Under the pieces are notes generated by a model. The model did no database searches and was not told the origin of the DNA. It worked only from the letters and a program-made list of their open reading frames with translations. From the NCBI RefSeq assembly GCF_001315985.1, contig NZ_BBBI01000009.1, positions 1 through 64,000 of the forward strand: a stretch of DNA of 64,000 nt, given 5' to 3'. Below are positions 19,518 through 30,110 of the stretch, in pieces. The DNA is from Vulcanisaeta distributa JCM 11216 (GTDB lineage: Archaea > Thermoproteota > Thermoprotei > Thermoproteales > Thermocladiaceae). The position numbers were made by a program, and so were the translations under genes. Every line of letters begins with the position of its first letter. The stretch's first letter is position 1.

Positions 19518-20643
19518 GTGGGCTCCTTAACACTGAGTTTTAGTGATGGTACTTTAATCGTGGAGGGCCCCCGCCACAGTAAATGTGGTCAATGGGCAAT
19601 GTGAGGTGTTGGGTTGCCCCGTGAGCGGTTCCCTAAATGTTGAGAGGTTTAGGGCATTGCCCATATTTGCCAGGGGGGGCTCATGCACGTTATCCGTTAA
19701 TGGGGGCTCGGTTAGGTATGTTGATGGTAGTACAATACCGAGTGATTGGGATGGAATTAGTCTCGAGGGTATTGCCTTGATCGTGGGTGACATTGATTCC
19801 GGCAAGACCACGTTAACAACGTACCTATTGAATAAGCACGTGGTTGGTGGTTTAAGTACATGCGTCGTGGATGCCGATGTCGGTCAGTCATCAATAGGGC
19901 CTCCAGGCGTCATTGGGCTTTCATGCGTTGGACTACCAATACCAACATTGGAGGATCTTCACATGATGGGTGGGTTCTTCGTTGGTTGTAATAGCCCGTC
20001 ACAATGCGTTGGTAGGTTTATCAGTGGTGTTAGCGCCATGGTTAGGGAGGCCTTTAGTAGGACGCCTGGTCTTGTGCTAATTGACATGCCTGGTTGGGTT
20101 GGGGGGGATGGGGGGGGTATTGAGTTGATTAGAAACGTGGTTGATGCAGTTGGCGTGGATTACGTCGTGTCCATAGGCATCAACCTACACCTGCGATCAG
20201 GCGTTAAGGTGATTAATGTTTCTAGGCCAAAGTACGTGAGGCCTAGGGCTCCGGACGAGAGGAGGTTTCTGAGGAATCAGGCCTTACGTAGGTACTTGAG
20301 TAATGAGTTAGTTAGTGTCAATATAGGGTTGGATAGGCTCATTGGAAATTCGGTGATTGAGTGCGTGGTTAATAATTGTGGTCATTACGTAATCGATAAT
20401 GTAACCGAGGTCGCTAGGCATGGTGGCGTGGTTAAGGTACCGTCTAGGCTCTTTAGCAATATATTCATTGGCTTATTACGTAAGGGCTTCCTGGTGGGCT
20501 TTGGCGTGATTAAGGAATTCAATCTTAAGGAGGGTATAGCCAACGCCCTCGTCACCACTGATTACTTTGAGGAGGCGGTCATGGGTAGGCTACGTGTTGA
20601 CCCGGAGAAGCTTGAGGAGATTGAACCATTTCCACTACTTTAA
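19518..20643 (+). CDS. Clp1/Grc3-type polynucleotide 5'-hydroxyl kinase
   Basis: RNA or DNA 5'-kinase of the Clp1/Nol9 family, about 370 residues. Walker A is GDIDSGKTTLTTYLLN and CVVDADVGQSSIGPPG is the following conserved stretch. The start is probably GTG 19518, which lies about 28 nt after a TATA-like ACTTAAAC; reaching it needs C4 instead of C5 near 19571. ATG or GTG codons near 19585 give a shorter form. Tracts G7 and G8 (20100-20120) keep the frame and lengthen WVGGDGGGIE. A kinase of this type fits a genome rich in intron-containing tRNAs. It converges with the glycerate kinase, overlapping by 4 bp. Confidence 0.8.
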
Positions 20644-21954
20644 TAGCCCGAGACGAGGATTGCCGTGACGATGTTTAGGTTACTGCCCGTCCACCCAGTA
20701 CGTATTATGGTGTTTGTCCTTTCAAATATGACCGCGGTATTGTTATTACGTAACTCATTTACTGGGTCAATACCCAATTTAATGGCTTCATCGATTAGGT
20801 GCCATCGGCGACGCAGCCCGCCGCGTCCATGTTTCCGTCGATCCCGTCAGTTGCCATGGAAATCATGGAGACTCCATCAATGCCCCTCACCGATAATGCG
20901 AAACCAACGCACATCTCTGTCGTTCTACCACCTCTACCATTACCCACCACCGTAACCGTCGGCTCACCACCAGATAGGATTAGGCCACGCCGGATTGGGA
21001 CACCCCTAAACCTGGCCTCTAGGGCTATACTCGCCAAGTACCTACCAACCTCCCTGGCCTCCCCATCCATCCTAGACGTTAGTATTAAGGATTCCATACC
21101 AAGTGACTTTGCGTAATTTGCCAAGTCCGTGAGCACGTCCATATTACTCGCAATCACGTAATTCCACGTATTAACCAACTCCTTAGGCGTCTCCTCAACC
21201 ATGCCCTTCAAACCCTGCTCAAGAACCTCCCTAACGGTGCTGGGTACCTTATCCCAAAGACCCCCCCTGTTCCTTAGTATGGTTATGGCATCCTTATACG
21301 TGGTTGGGTCGGGAACCGTTGGCCCGCTGGCAACCGTTGCCGGGTCATCGCCAGGTACATCACTTACTATTAACGTTATTACCCTACCGCCCCTCTTAAT
21401 CACCTCCTTGGCCAGTCTCCCTCCCTTCGTCATTGATAGGTGCTTTCTCACGGTGTTTATCTCATGAATGGTAGCCCCCACTCCTCAGTAGCAGGTTATT
21501 TACCTCTTTAATGTCTTCAAGGCTCAGACCCTTTATGGGCACTTCGACCAGCTGAACCACCACCGCTTATTAGGAATAGTACATAATCACCACTCCTAAC
21601 ATTACTTAGTAAATCAAGTATCTTCGAGCCAGCATTAACACTCGCCTCAGTTGGTAATGGATGCGTTGACTCTAGAATCTTTATTTTTCGTAGGTTGCCC
21701 GGAGTTCCCTTGGGCACCACGGCAATGCCATCAATTATTTTGTCGTAAGCGGCATCCTCAATGGCCTTGGCCATTCCAATCGAGCCCTTGCCAATGGCTA
21801 CTACATAGAAATTATCAATTTCATGTCCCATGATCCTTACCTTACCATTACTAATGCTAATGGCTTTTGAGGTTCTGAGATATAGGTCCGAGGACTTAAG
21901 GATAAGGCCTAGTAAATCGTTTAGTAAATCGCCACCAAATACGGGAAGTACCAC
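20640..21954 (-). CDS. gckA: Glycerate 2-kinase (MOFRL family, GckA type), frame broken
   Basis: Makes 2-phosphoglycerate from glycerate, as in branched Entner-Doudoroff pathways of thermophilic archaea. Three frames join: VVAIGKGSIGMAKAIED and VLFLISGGGSA in the first; ATIHEINTVRKHLSMTKGGRL, LIVSDVPGDDPATVASGPTVPD and LSGGEPTVTVVGNGRGGR in the second; and TLIDEAIKLGIDPVNE to the stop at 20640 in the third. Breaks lie at C runs near 21485-21550 and 20803. A C7 (near 21261) adds a glycine in RNRGGLWD. The start is uncertain; GTG at 21954 leaves room for the divergent translin gene. Length about 430 residues, normal for the family. Confidence 0.85.
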
Positions 21955-22007
21955 GTGAATTATTAGTGGCAATTGATTTTTAAGGCTTGGGTTGATGCCA
22001 TAACCGT

Positions 22008-22631
22008 ATGATTGACACCGATGGATTAAGGGCAAGGTTGAGGGAGCTTGAGGAGGTTAAGGATGAGGTTATTGAGACTGGGGGGGTTAAGGTGAATAGG
22101 CTTTCTAAGTCTGTAATATACTCATTGATTAGGGATGATATTGAAACGGCGCGTAAATACATAAGGGAGATGCAAGGTCTCGTTAATAAACTCAGGGAGT
22201 TAATTACCAAGTACCCAATGTATTATAATAACGCAGTAATTAGTCTCCAGGAGTACGTTGAGGCCATGACGATGTGGTTCTTCATGACTGAGAACAGAAT
22301 ACCAAGCCCAGGCGAGTTAGGTGTCGATGCCGAGCCCTACGTAAACGGCATTGCCGACTTCACAGGCGAGCTCAGTAGAAAGGCTACCGAGGAGATGATT
22401 AGGAATAACCTAGACTTCGCGTTAAAGGCTAAGAGGGTGATGGAGGAGCTTTACCTGGATTTACTCAGTCTAGAGCCCAGGGATTACGAGATGAGGAAGA
22501 AGGTTGATTACGTGTCATCCAACATTAACTGGCTTAATGAAAAGATATTTTACAAGACATTAAATATTAAGGTGGTTCAGGAGCAATCATCGAAAAGTTC
22601 TAACGTAAATAATTCGCTGAGTAAGGCTTAA
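22008..22631 (+). CDS. Translin-like protein
   Basis: 207 residues and mainly helical. The run ISLQEYVEAMTMWFFMTE, then NGIADFTGELSRKATEEM, and DLLSLEPRDYEMRKKVDYV follow the translin/TRAX pattern. Translins bind single-stranded nucleic acid and, in archaea, TRAX-like forms cleave RNA. Whether the catalytic acidic residues are all present I cannot judge by eye. Its start lies just upstream of the divergent glycerate kinase. A G7 (22080-22086) adds a glycine near residue 26. Confidence 0.75.
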   Translation: MIDTDGLRARLRELEEVKDEVIETGGVKVNRLSKSVIYSLIRDDIETARKYIREMQGLVNKLRELITKYPMYYNNAVISLQEYVEAMTMWFFMTENRIPSPGELGVDAEPYVNGIADFTGELSRKATEEMIRNNLDFALKAKRVMEELYLDLLSLEPRDYEMRKKVDYVSSNINWLNEKIFYKTLNIKVVQEQSSKSSNVNNSLSKA

Positions 22632-22683
22632 AAATTTTCTAAATTTTTCGATCTCGTGACCTCCCTTCACCGGAAATATAGGA

Positions 22684-24511
22684 AATGAACAAAGTTCTAC
22701 AGTAAATACAGGTGTAAAGCTAAGAAAGGCACTGACGTTTTGGGACCTGCTCTTCCTATCAATATCGGGGGGGATGGTTGGTAGTGGCTGGTTGTTCGCA
22801 GCCTTAGCGGGTGCTGCCTATGCTGGCCCGGCATCGTTAATATCCTGGCTCCTAGCTGGGGGTATTCTTCATATTCATAGGCCTATCATATGCTGAGCTA
22901 GGTTCAATATTCCCATTCAGTGGTTCGCTTGTTCGTATTGACCACTACGTACACGGCTCAATCTCTAACTACCTGCTTGGTTGGGCGTATTTGATTGGTT
23001 CAGCCACCACGATATCCATGGAGGCCGAGGCAATAATAATGTACACAAATAAGTACTTACCGCTCTTTAGTACCGAGTCCGGCTACTTGACGCCGCTGGG
23101 CATTTTGACAGCAGCAGCATTAATAGGTGTTTTTACAGTGATACAGGTAATTGGCGTTAACGTATTCGGTAAGGTTAACACGGCAATAACCATTTGGAAG
23201 TTCATAATACCCACGGCCACGGTAATACTCCTAATAACCCTATATCTACACCCAGGTAATTTCACGGCATATGGAGGATTCGCACCGCTGGGTTGGGCGG
23301 CTGTCTTTACGGCATTAATCCCCCCCAGCGGCATTATTTGGGCTTATGAGGGATTTAGACAGGCCCTTGAGTATGCTGGTGAGGCCAGGAATCCAAGGCG
23401 TGACGTACCAATGGCTCTGGTTTTATCGATAATACTCGTGGCAATACTGTACATGGCATTGGAGATCGCGTTTATAGGAGGGATCGACTGGAGCAAGATA
23501 TACTTGCCTAATAGTAAGGGTCAGTACGCAATCCCAATAAAGCCCGGTGATTGGAGTGACTTAATAAACTCCAATTGGGCAGGCTCACCATTCTACTCAG
23601 AGCTATACACGAGCGGCATCATAGTCCTAGTGCTGTGGGCCACGATACTACTGATTGATGCGTGGATCTCACCAGCGGGTACCATGGGTGTGTACATCGG
23701 CACGACAGCAAGGAGTCTCTACGGACTTTCAAGGCAGGGCTATTACCCAAGCATATTCGGTAATTTACATGAAAGATTCCAGACCCCGTGGTTCTCATTC
23801 CTAATTACTTACTTAATAGCCGTACTATTCCTACTGCCATTCCCAACCTGGTATCAAATAGTCAGTATATCGACAACGGCAACAATAATCAACTACCTGG
23901 CTGGTGGCCCAGCATTAGTCATATTAAGGAGGACTGCGCCAAATGTTGATAGGCCGTATAAGGCCCCCCGATGCCATTACTGATTGGGCTGCTGAGCTTT
24001 ATAATGTCCTCAATGCTCGTTTATTGGACAGGCTGGCCTTACCTGGGCTATATATTTGTAATAACGGCCTTTGGCCTACCATTACTAATCCTAGGTTATA
24101 GAAAGGCCATTGGTATGGGCTATGGCGAGGCCGTGGTTTTCTCAGCGATTTTCTGGATTGCATTAATGGTGGTGATTTATTACGGATTCGTGGTCAGCGC
24201 ACTGCCGTTTTACGGGTATTGGTCTGCGTTCGCATTAATATTGATTGGGGGGTGTTACGTATCTATACTATAGGTCGAGGGATGATTACGTTAGTAAGGA
24301 GGTTAAGGCGAGTACCTGGTTCATTGGCTATATGATTGTGTTTGGTGCTTTATCCTACATGGGCTCGCTGGGAATGGGTTACATTCAATACCCATGGGAC
24401 TACCTAATTGCGTTGGTTGTATCAATAGTATTCTTCATAGTATCGGTGAGACAGGGATTTGAAACCAAGGAAATAAGGCAGGTTAAGGAGGGTAACCTGC
24501 CTATTGAGTAG
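22684..24511 (+). CDS. APC-family amino acid permease (frame broken)
   Basis: About 600 residues with about 12 to 14 membrane segments. The N-terminal motif is LTFWDLLFLSISGGMVGSGW, followed by PASLISWLLAG and LSYAELGSIFPFSG, both typical of APC transporters. The middle frame starts with SATTISMEAEAI. Breaks lie at G5 near 22863 (four restores it), C6 near 23963 and G6 near 24247. The start is unclear because no ATG is in frame upstream of VKLRKALTF; a run error near the start is likely. The substrate is probably an amino acid or polyamine, imported with protons. Confidence 0.8.
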
Positions 24512-24575
24512 TCATGTGATAACGTAACACCTAGGGTTTAAATCAAAATAATGAATACCTATTGTTGAATTCCTT

Positions 24576-24734
24576 ATGTGCGAGGATGAGACGTTAAGGG
24601 ATGTAATACCCAGTGAGGCTTTGTTTATGTTTAGGAAACTCATAGGTAAGGACGTTGGCGTTGCCTGCGACTTCCTAATGAGGCATTATAGGGATGAGTA
24701 TTGGCCTAGGAGGACTGGCGTAATGCTCCATTGA
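24576..24734 (+). CDS. Small protein (52 residues), unknown
   Basis: A short frame from ATG 24576 with protein-like sequence (ALFMFRKLIGKDVGVACDFL and a C-terminal RDEYWPRRTG). It contains two cysteines. An AT-rich stretch with TTTAAAT about 35 nt before the start may be its promoter. I do not recognise it. It is the only coding candidate between the permease and the nitroreductase. Confidence 0.35.
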   Translation: MCEDETLRDVIPSEALFMFRKLIGKDVGVACDFLMRHYRDEYWPRRTGVMLH

Positions 24735-24786
24735 GGAGGGTAAGGAGTAGTCATGTGATTAATTTGCCAAGTCCCAAGGCATAACG

Positions 24787-25380
24787 ATGGATGTAAGCAA
24801 CGCAATTACCATTAGAAGAAGTGCGGAGGATTTCATTGATGAGCCGATAAGCATTGATGACTTAGCAACAATACTGTTCTTAGGGCTGGGTATTACAGGC
24901 TGGACCCAGGCTTATGGGCTTGATAAGTACCCACTTCGTGCATACCCATCCGCGGGTGCTTTACAGCCCATTGAGGCTTACCCAGTGATTCATAATGTGA
25001 CGGGGCTAAGGGAAGGGCTTTATCACTATGACCCATTCAACCACGCATTAGAAATCCTTAGGTTGGGTCGGTTTAATTCATTAATGGCTGACCTAGCCCT
25101 TGGACAGGACCACGTTAGTAGGGCGTCGGCGGTTGTCATACTCACGGCATTCTACTCACGAACACGCTGGAAATATTGGAAGAGGGCTTTGAGATACGTC
25201 CTTATTGACGCTGGCGCGGTCATGGAGAATATGTATATTGCGGCCACTGTTGGGGGGCTTGGTGTTAGGGCCGTGGGCGCCTTCTATGATGAGGAGTTGT
25301 GCAGGTTCCTTGGTATTGACTGTATTGAGGAGTTTCCCGTACTCCTAATGCTTATTGGTAAGGAGGCACGTGGTTTTTAA
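24787..25380 (+). CDS. SagB/ThcOx-type nitroreductase-like oxidoreductase
   Basis: 197 residues. FMN-binding pattern of SagB-type dehydrogenases: TIRRSAEDF at the start, RAYPSAGALQPIEAYPVIHN, GLYHYDPFNHALEIL and VLIDAGAVMENMYIAATVGGLGV. In peptide-modifying clusters SagB oxidises azolines to azoles, but stand-alone archaeal members have unknown roles. No YcaO or precursor gene is adjacent. A G6 tract near 25251 keeps the frame. Confidence 0.8.
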   Translation: MDVSNAITIRRSAEDFIDEPISIDDLATILFLGLGITGWTQAYGLDKYPLRAYPSAGALQPIEAYPVIHNVTGLREGLYHYDPFNHALEILRLGRFNSLMADLALGQDHVSRASAVVILTAFYSRTRWKYWKRALRYVLIDAGAVMENMYIAATVGGLGVRAVGAFYDEELCRFLGIDCIEEFPVLLMLIGKEARGF

Positions 25381-25403
25381 TCAGGGGATGAACTATTTAA
25401 TGC

Positions 25404-25852
25404 TCATATTGAGCCTATTATGCTCCTTATCTTCTCAATCTTCCTTTCCAACTCACCACATTTCTCATTAACAATCTTACTCACTTCATCCTCCGTGTAT
25501 AATCTTTCAATCTTTAAATTAGAGAAATTAAGCCTATTTGCCTTTTGATCGTATGAAACCACGACGCTTATCCTCACGAGAGCCAGCTTATCGATGTTCC
25601 TCTTAATCATCTCTCATACACGGTCTTATTCAACTCCGCTATGTCCCTAAGTATAACGTCCTCGGGAACCATCTTCGAAAAAGCCGCGAATGCCGCACGC
25701 CTTAACTTATCCGCGAACCTAGCCGCTATTATGATGCCCGTCCTTAACTCAACGGTTAATGGTCCATGGAATATGAATCCACTGTATAGTTTTTCATATT
25801 CTGCGGCTCGTTCCTTATCTCGTTCTACGTCCTCACTTGGTTTCCAAGACAT
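25404..25852 (-). CDS. ThermoDBP-like single-stranded DNA-binding family protein, split
   Basis: Two frames overlap by ATGA at 25607-25610 and together make 149 residues. The N-terminal part has HGPLTVELRTGIIIAARFAD and KLRRAAFAAFSKMVPEDVI. The C-terminal part has RISVVVSYDQKANRLNFSNL and a coiled-coil end (KIVNEKCGELERKIEKIRS). Size and pattern resemble the Thermoproteales protein ThermoDBP (DUF2258-like), which replaces classical SSB in this order. The family call is by recollection of pattern and is moderate. Unlike other breaks here, no G or C run lies at the junction, so a real two-gene split with translational coupling is possible. Confidence 0.5.
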
Positions 25853-25950
25853 ATTGCATTATTTAGTTGAGCTTCATTTAAAACTTATTTTCCAATGCTG
25901 GGTTAAATACTTAAGTAGGGGGGGATAAGCTCTATTTATTTTGATCTGAA

Positions 25951-26244
25951 TTGGGCGGGTTACGTAGAGTTGTGCTTGATGTTGATATACCAAGTAGTGT
26001 CTCTACCGTGGAACTCGCAGATAGGTTGGGCAGGGTTAGTGGTGTTAAGGCTGTTAATGTCACCGTGACTGACACAGACGTCGAGGTTCTCGGCCTAGTT
26101 ATCGTTATTGAGGGTGACAACATAAATTATGACGATGTTAAGAGGGTTATTGAGGACTTGGGCGGTGCAATTAGGAGTATTGACCAGGTGATTGTTGGCG
26201 AGTACATACTTGAGCTTAATCCTCAGTTACTTAAGGAGAGGTGA
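25951..26244 (+). CDS. DUF211 protein
   Basis: About 96 residues, start probably TTG 25951. The sequence RRVVLDVDIPSSVSTVELAD with LGLVIVIEGDNINYDDVKRV and IEDLGGAIRSIDQVIVGEYI follows the archaeal DUF211 fold (small ferredoxin-like domain). The function is unknown. Its stop overlaps the start of the next gene, a CCC1-like membrane protein, which suggests that the pair works together. Confidence 0.75.
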   Translation: MGGLRRVVLDVDIPSSVSTVELADRLGRVSGVKAVNVTVTDTDVEVLGLVIVIEGDNINYDDVKRVIEDLGGAIRSIDQVIVGEYILELNPQLLKER

Positions 26245-26725
26245 GTATGGTAAGTATTGACGGTAGGTACCTGGTGCTCGGTTTCCTGGATAGTGTCTTG
26301 ACGACGCTCGTGTTAGGCGAGACCACGCGAAGTACTGTTAAATTAGTGATTATAGTTACGACGATAAATCTAGTAACGGCGTTCATGGCTGAGTATATCG
26401 AGGAAAGGAGCTCATTAAGCCATATCGAGAGAACGCTATTGATGAGGAGGGGGGGTTCATTATTGAGGACTAGCTACATAGGAGGGCCATATACGATGCA
26501 TTAATTAAGGGCTTGGTATTTGGCGCCGTGTCGCTGCTGGGCGCCTCAGTTACGAATTATACGATGTACCTGGTTAGGGTGTTTTGGATACCCGTGATTC
26601 CGGTGATCATTCTTGGGGTTTTTGGTACATTAATGAGTAGGTACTTTAGGGGTAATGCCGTACTGTGGCTTACCCTCTATGTAATACTTGGTATTGTAAT
26701 GTCGTTTATAGGGACCATTGTTTAA
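26241..26725 (+). CDS. CCC1/VIT1-like membrane protein (frame broken)
   Basis: About 160 residues with four or five membrane segments. The start (GTG 26241 or ATG 26247) gives SIDGRYLVLGFLDSVLTTLVLG, and VTAFMAEYIEERSSLSHIER resembles the CCC1 region that carries the metal-binding acidic residues in iron and manganese transporters. The second half (IKGLVFGAVSLLGASV and the last two segments) is in another frame: GGA near 26481 should be GGGA. Coupled to DUF211. Metal transport is inferred from the family only. Confidence 0.6.
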
Positions 26726-26751
26726 TAATGGGCTGTAATTCATGATAATAT

Positions 26752-27170
26752 TTATGATGATAAGTTAACTGGTTTGCCCTCCTTCAATATCCTATTTCCA
26801 AGCTCAGGATTCACCTTAACCAGTTGATCCTTAACCCTATCCAGGAATGCCTTATCCTCCTCCTTATTCCTGAGTTCGTCAGGTAGTAATATCGGTATTT
26901 CATCCTTTATTGGGTACCAGCGACCGCACTTGGGGCAGTACAATATGCCCTCGACGACCTCCCTCTTGATGCATTCATCGCAGGGTAGCTCCTGCGGGTT
27001 TGGGTAATTCTTTATGAAGACGTTCTTAAGTGCGCAGTACTCCTCACAAAACGGTCTCTTGTTCCACTCATACTTCGTTCAGGGTACTCCTTCTCCCTGA
27101 GCACTATTAATGTTAGTGGGAATGTCTTGTCGTATGGGCATGCCAATACATCCATTAACCTGTACTTCAC
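26752..27170 (-). CDS. Trm112-like zinc-ribbon protein with an extra cysteine-rich insert
   Basis: About 137 residues. The start (GTG 27170) gives [18 protein letters not shown], the N-terminus of Trm112-type proteins. The end gives [23 protein letters not shown]. Trm112 activates several methyltransferases that act on RNA and proteins. Between the two parts lies an added segment with [11 protein letters not shown] and [11 protein letters not shown], i.e. four more cysteines that could bind another zinc. The frame breaks near 27080. The short C-terminal frame alone (63 residues) is not the whole protein. Confidence 0.65.
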
Positions 27171-27227
27171 GAGAAAGCCCTGTTAATACCCTTTAATTAC
27201 TTTTACCTTTAGTGAATTTTGAGCGCC

Positions 27228-28996
27228 TCAGTACTTTCTCTCCTCGGGTTTCCATCTAGTTATGCGGACGGGCACGTAACTAAGCCTTGGACCATCAGTC
27301 GTGTAGAAGTACAGTGTGTGCTTCAACCAATTGGCATCGTCCCTCTTCGGATAATCAAGCCTGTAGTGAGCACCCCTCGACTCAGTCCTCGTTAATGCAC
27401 CAACTATTATTAGCTCAGCCTGCTCAAGTAGGAAGTCAAGCTCAAGCACATCCCTAAGGTTCGTGTTGTAGTACCTGCCCTTATCCTCAATCCTCACATT
27501 CGGGAACCTCTCCCTCAATCTCTTTATTGTTGAATAGGCCTCCTCAAGCCCGCTCTTATCCCTGAATACGTAGACGTAGGTGTCCATTGTCCTATTCATC
27601 TCCTCCCTAATGGAGTACGGATTCTCGGCACCAACCTCCTTATGCAGTAACTTATCGAATATCCTACTCTCCTCATTGGCCACCTTCGTCGCTATGTCAC
27701 CGCCATAATCAAGCATTGAGTCAGGGGCGGACATTGCATACCTAGCCGCGGCAGCGCCTGTTAACCTACCCCCCCATACGAGACACTCACTCAATGAGTT
27801 GCTACCTAGCCTGTTGGCTCCGTGAACACTGACGTTAGCGGCTTCACCGGCGGCCCACAGGTTTGGTACCCTGGTTTTGTCCTCATCAAGCATTACCTGG
27901 CCATATAAATCGACGTGTACGCCACCCATCATGTAGTGCATTGCTGGTCTAACGGGTATTGGCTCATCGACTGGGTCAATACCCAGCGTCTTAATCACTA
28001 TCTCCCTAATCATAGGCAATCTCTTGTTTATTTTCTCCTCACCAAGGTGCCTTAAGTCCAGTAATACGTAACAGAGCCCAGACTCCTCATCCACAAAGCC
28101 CCCCCTACCCTGTAAGCACTCAGTAACTATTGACCTGCTAACTATATCCCTGGGTGCGAGCTCCATTCTACTTGGCGCGTAGTTCTTCATGAACCTCTCA
28201 CCCTCCTTGTTAATTAGGTAGCCGCCCTCACCCCCCCTGGCGCCTTCCGTTATTAAAATGCCATTAGGTACTAGGCTGTTGGGTGGAATTGCGGAAACTC
28301 CATGTCCTTAAGCGGTATACCTGCTCTATAGGCCAGTGAGTAGCCATCGCCCGTTGATGACCAGGCCATTGTCGTGAACTTGTAAACCCTACCATTACCA
28401 CCAGTTGCGATTATGCCTGCCTTGGCGAGAATTACCTTGAACTCTCCAGTCCTTAGGTCTATGGCGGTGACGCCCTTAAATACTCCGTGATCCATTAGTA
28501 ATGACGTGACGAAGTGCTCATGGAGCATTTCTACATTATCAAACCTAAGCACGTTGTCGTATAGCGTACTCATCAGGAAGAAACCACTCTTATCCTGGGC
28601 AAACGTGGTTCTAGGGATGGACATGCCACCAAATGGCCTTTGAAGAATCCTGCCCTTCTCGTCCCTAGACCAAGGAACGCCTAGGTGATCCATGAATATG
28701 ATCTCTTTCGGAGCCTCCTGAACTAGTAATTCAACTGCATCCTGGTCGGCCAGGAAGTCGCTGCCCTTGACAGTATCGTACGCGTGCAAATCAAGGCTAT
28801 CACCTGTCTCCTTTGGATAAAGGACCGCACTTGCACCGCCCTCGGCGCTGACAGAGTGGCTTCTCATGGCATGGACCTTTGATAAGACTGCGATCCTTAT
28901 TTTGCCCTGGGAAACCCTGGCTGCTTCAAATGCAGCCCTTAAGCCAGCTAGGCCGGAACCTATTATCACTAAATCGTACTTAAGTACCTCAACCAT
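27228..28996 (-). CDS. sdhA: Succinate dehydrogenase/fumarate reductase flavoprotein subunit (frame broken)
   Basis: About 590 residues. FAD motif GSGLAGLRAAFEAA. The covalent-FAD histidine lies in MRSHSVSAEGG. Active-site regions are QFHPTALVPNG and EGARGGEGGYL, then PVRPAMHYMMGGVHVD and LWAAGEAANVSVHGANRLG. The frame breaks near 28272 (GCC TAG needs one more C). C7 tracts near 27772, 28098 and 28237 keep the frame. The protein catalyses succinate oxidation in the citric acid cycle, together with iron-sulfur and membrane subunits that are not adjacent here. Citrate synthase at 61 kb belongs to the same cycle. Confidence 0.9.
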
Positions 28997-29105
28997 ACTC
29001 TAGTTCGTTTTACATAGGTGATTTATATTTTCTTCCCCCCCTATTGAGGTTACTGACCTGGGATAAGCATTATTAATACCCTCCCCCCCAGTATGGCTTG
29101 CTTGA

Positions 29106-30107
29106 ATGTCGTTTTTAAATGAAGAGGAGTTGGAGAGTAAGATTAAGGAATTGAACAATGAGATCCTTAGGATTAGGAGCGAGGTTGAGAACAAGGAGAG
29201 GGAGAGGGAGAGCCTTCGTAACGAGTTAAATAAGGTTAGGGAGGAGTTAAGTAGTGTGATTGGTCAGCTCAATAGTAAGAGGGCCGAGTTAAAGAACGTT
29301 AAGGATGAAATGGCTAGGTTGAGGAAGAGTAGGGACGATATAGTGAGTACATTAAAGCAGCTTAAGGAGAGGAGGCTTGAGCTTTTCCAGAAAATTAAGG
29401 AGTTAGTAGGTAGGGTAAAGAAATATAGGGAGTTGTTGAAGATGATTAATGATTTAGTTGGTGGTAAGCCTGTTGATAAGGAGAAATTGAAAGAATTAAT
29501 AGATAAGCTTGAGTTTGAGCATGAGATCTCGCCCACAGACCCCCCCGAAAAGGAGTGGGAGTTCTTTAGGACTATACAGCGGTTAGAGAAGGAGTTGAAT
29601 GCAGCTGAAATCCTCTCGAGAATTAGGGAATACATAAGCCGTGATTCTCAGGAGATTGAGAAGATGCGCAAGGAAAGGATGGAACTAGGCCAGCAAATGA
29701 GAAATCTCTATAGTAATGTCCTTGCTAATATCAAGACTCAGATACAGGAGCTTAAGAAGAGGAGGGAGTCCATTGTTAATGAATTAATTCAACTAAAGAG
29801 CAAGAGGGATTCGCTTAAAGCTCGGCGGGATGAGTTGAAGAAGGCGATATTGAGTAAGTCCGCAGAGATTAAGGAGTTGAGGTCTCGTTTAAGGGAATTA
29901 AACGATGAATTAAACAAGTACCAGCTATTGCTGGCCGCTGCGCGTAAATCAAAGAACCTAGCCATGAAGAAACAAGAGGAGATGAGGATTAAGGAGGAAA
30001 TGAGAAAGAAGGCCGAAGAAGGACTTCAGAAATTAATGAAGGGCGAGAGAGTATCACTGAATGATTTATTAGGGCTGGGGGGGCTAGAGGAGGATAATGA
30101 GAAGTGA
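29106..30107 (+). CDS. Archaeal coiled-coil protein
   Basis: 333 residues, almost entirely coiled coil (residues 5-105 and 190-320) with a short conserved break in the middle, SPTDPPEKEWEFFRTIQRLE. The end has LMKGERVSLNDLLGLGG. Proteins of this kind are widespread in archaea and their function is unknown. A structural or SMC-like scaffolding role is a guess. C7 and G7 tracts (29541, 30076) keep the frame. Three bases separate it from DUF373 downstream, so the two form an operon. Confidence 0.65.
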   Translation: MSFLNEEELESKIKELNNEILRIRSEVENKERERESLRNELNKVREELSSVIGQLNSKRAELKNVKDEMARLRKSRDDIVSTLKQLKERRLELFQKIKELVGRVKKYRELLKMINDLVGGKPVDKEKLKELIDKLEFEHEISPTDPPEKEWEFFRTIQRLEKELNAAEILSRIREYISRDSQEIEKMRKERMELGQQMRNLYSNVLANIKTQIQELKKRRESIVNELIQLKSKRDSLKARRDELKKAILSKSAEIKELRSRLRELNDELNKYQLLLAAARKSKNLAMKKQEEMRIKEEMRKKAEEGLQKLMKGERVSLNDLLGLGGLEEDNEK

Positions 30108-30110
30108 GCC

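Noticed and set aside
24787-25380. Azole-peptide (SagB) cluster
   Set aside because: No YcaO cyclodehydratase or precursor peptide adjacent; the neighbouring 52-residue frame has no leader or core pattern.
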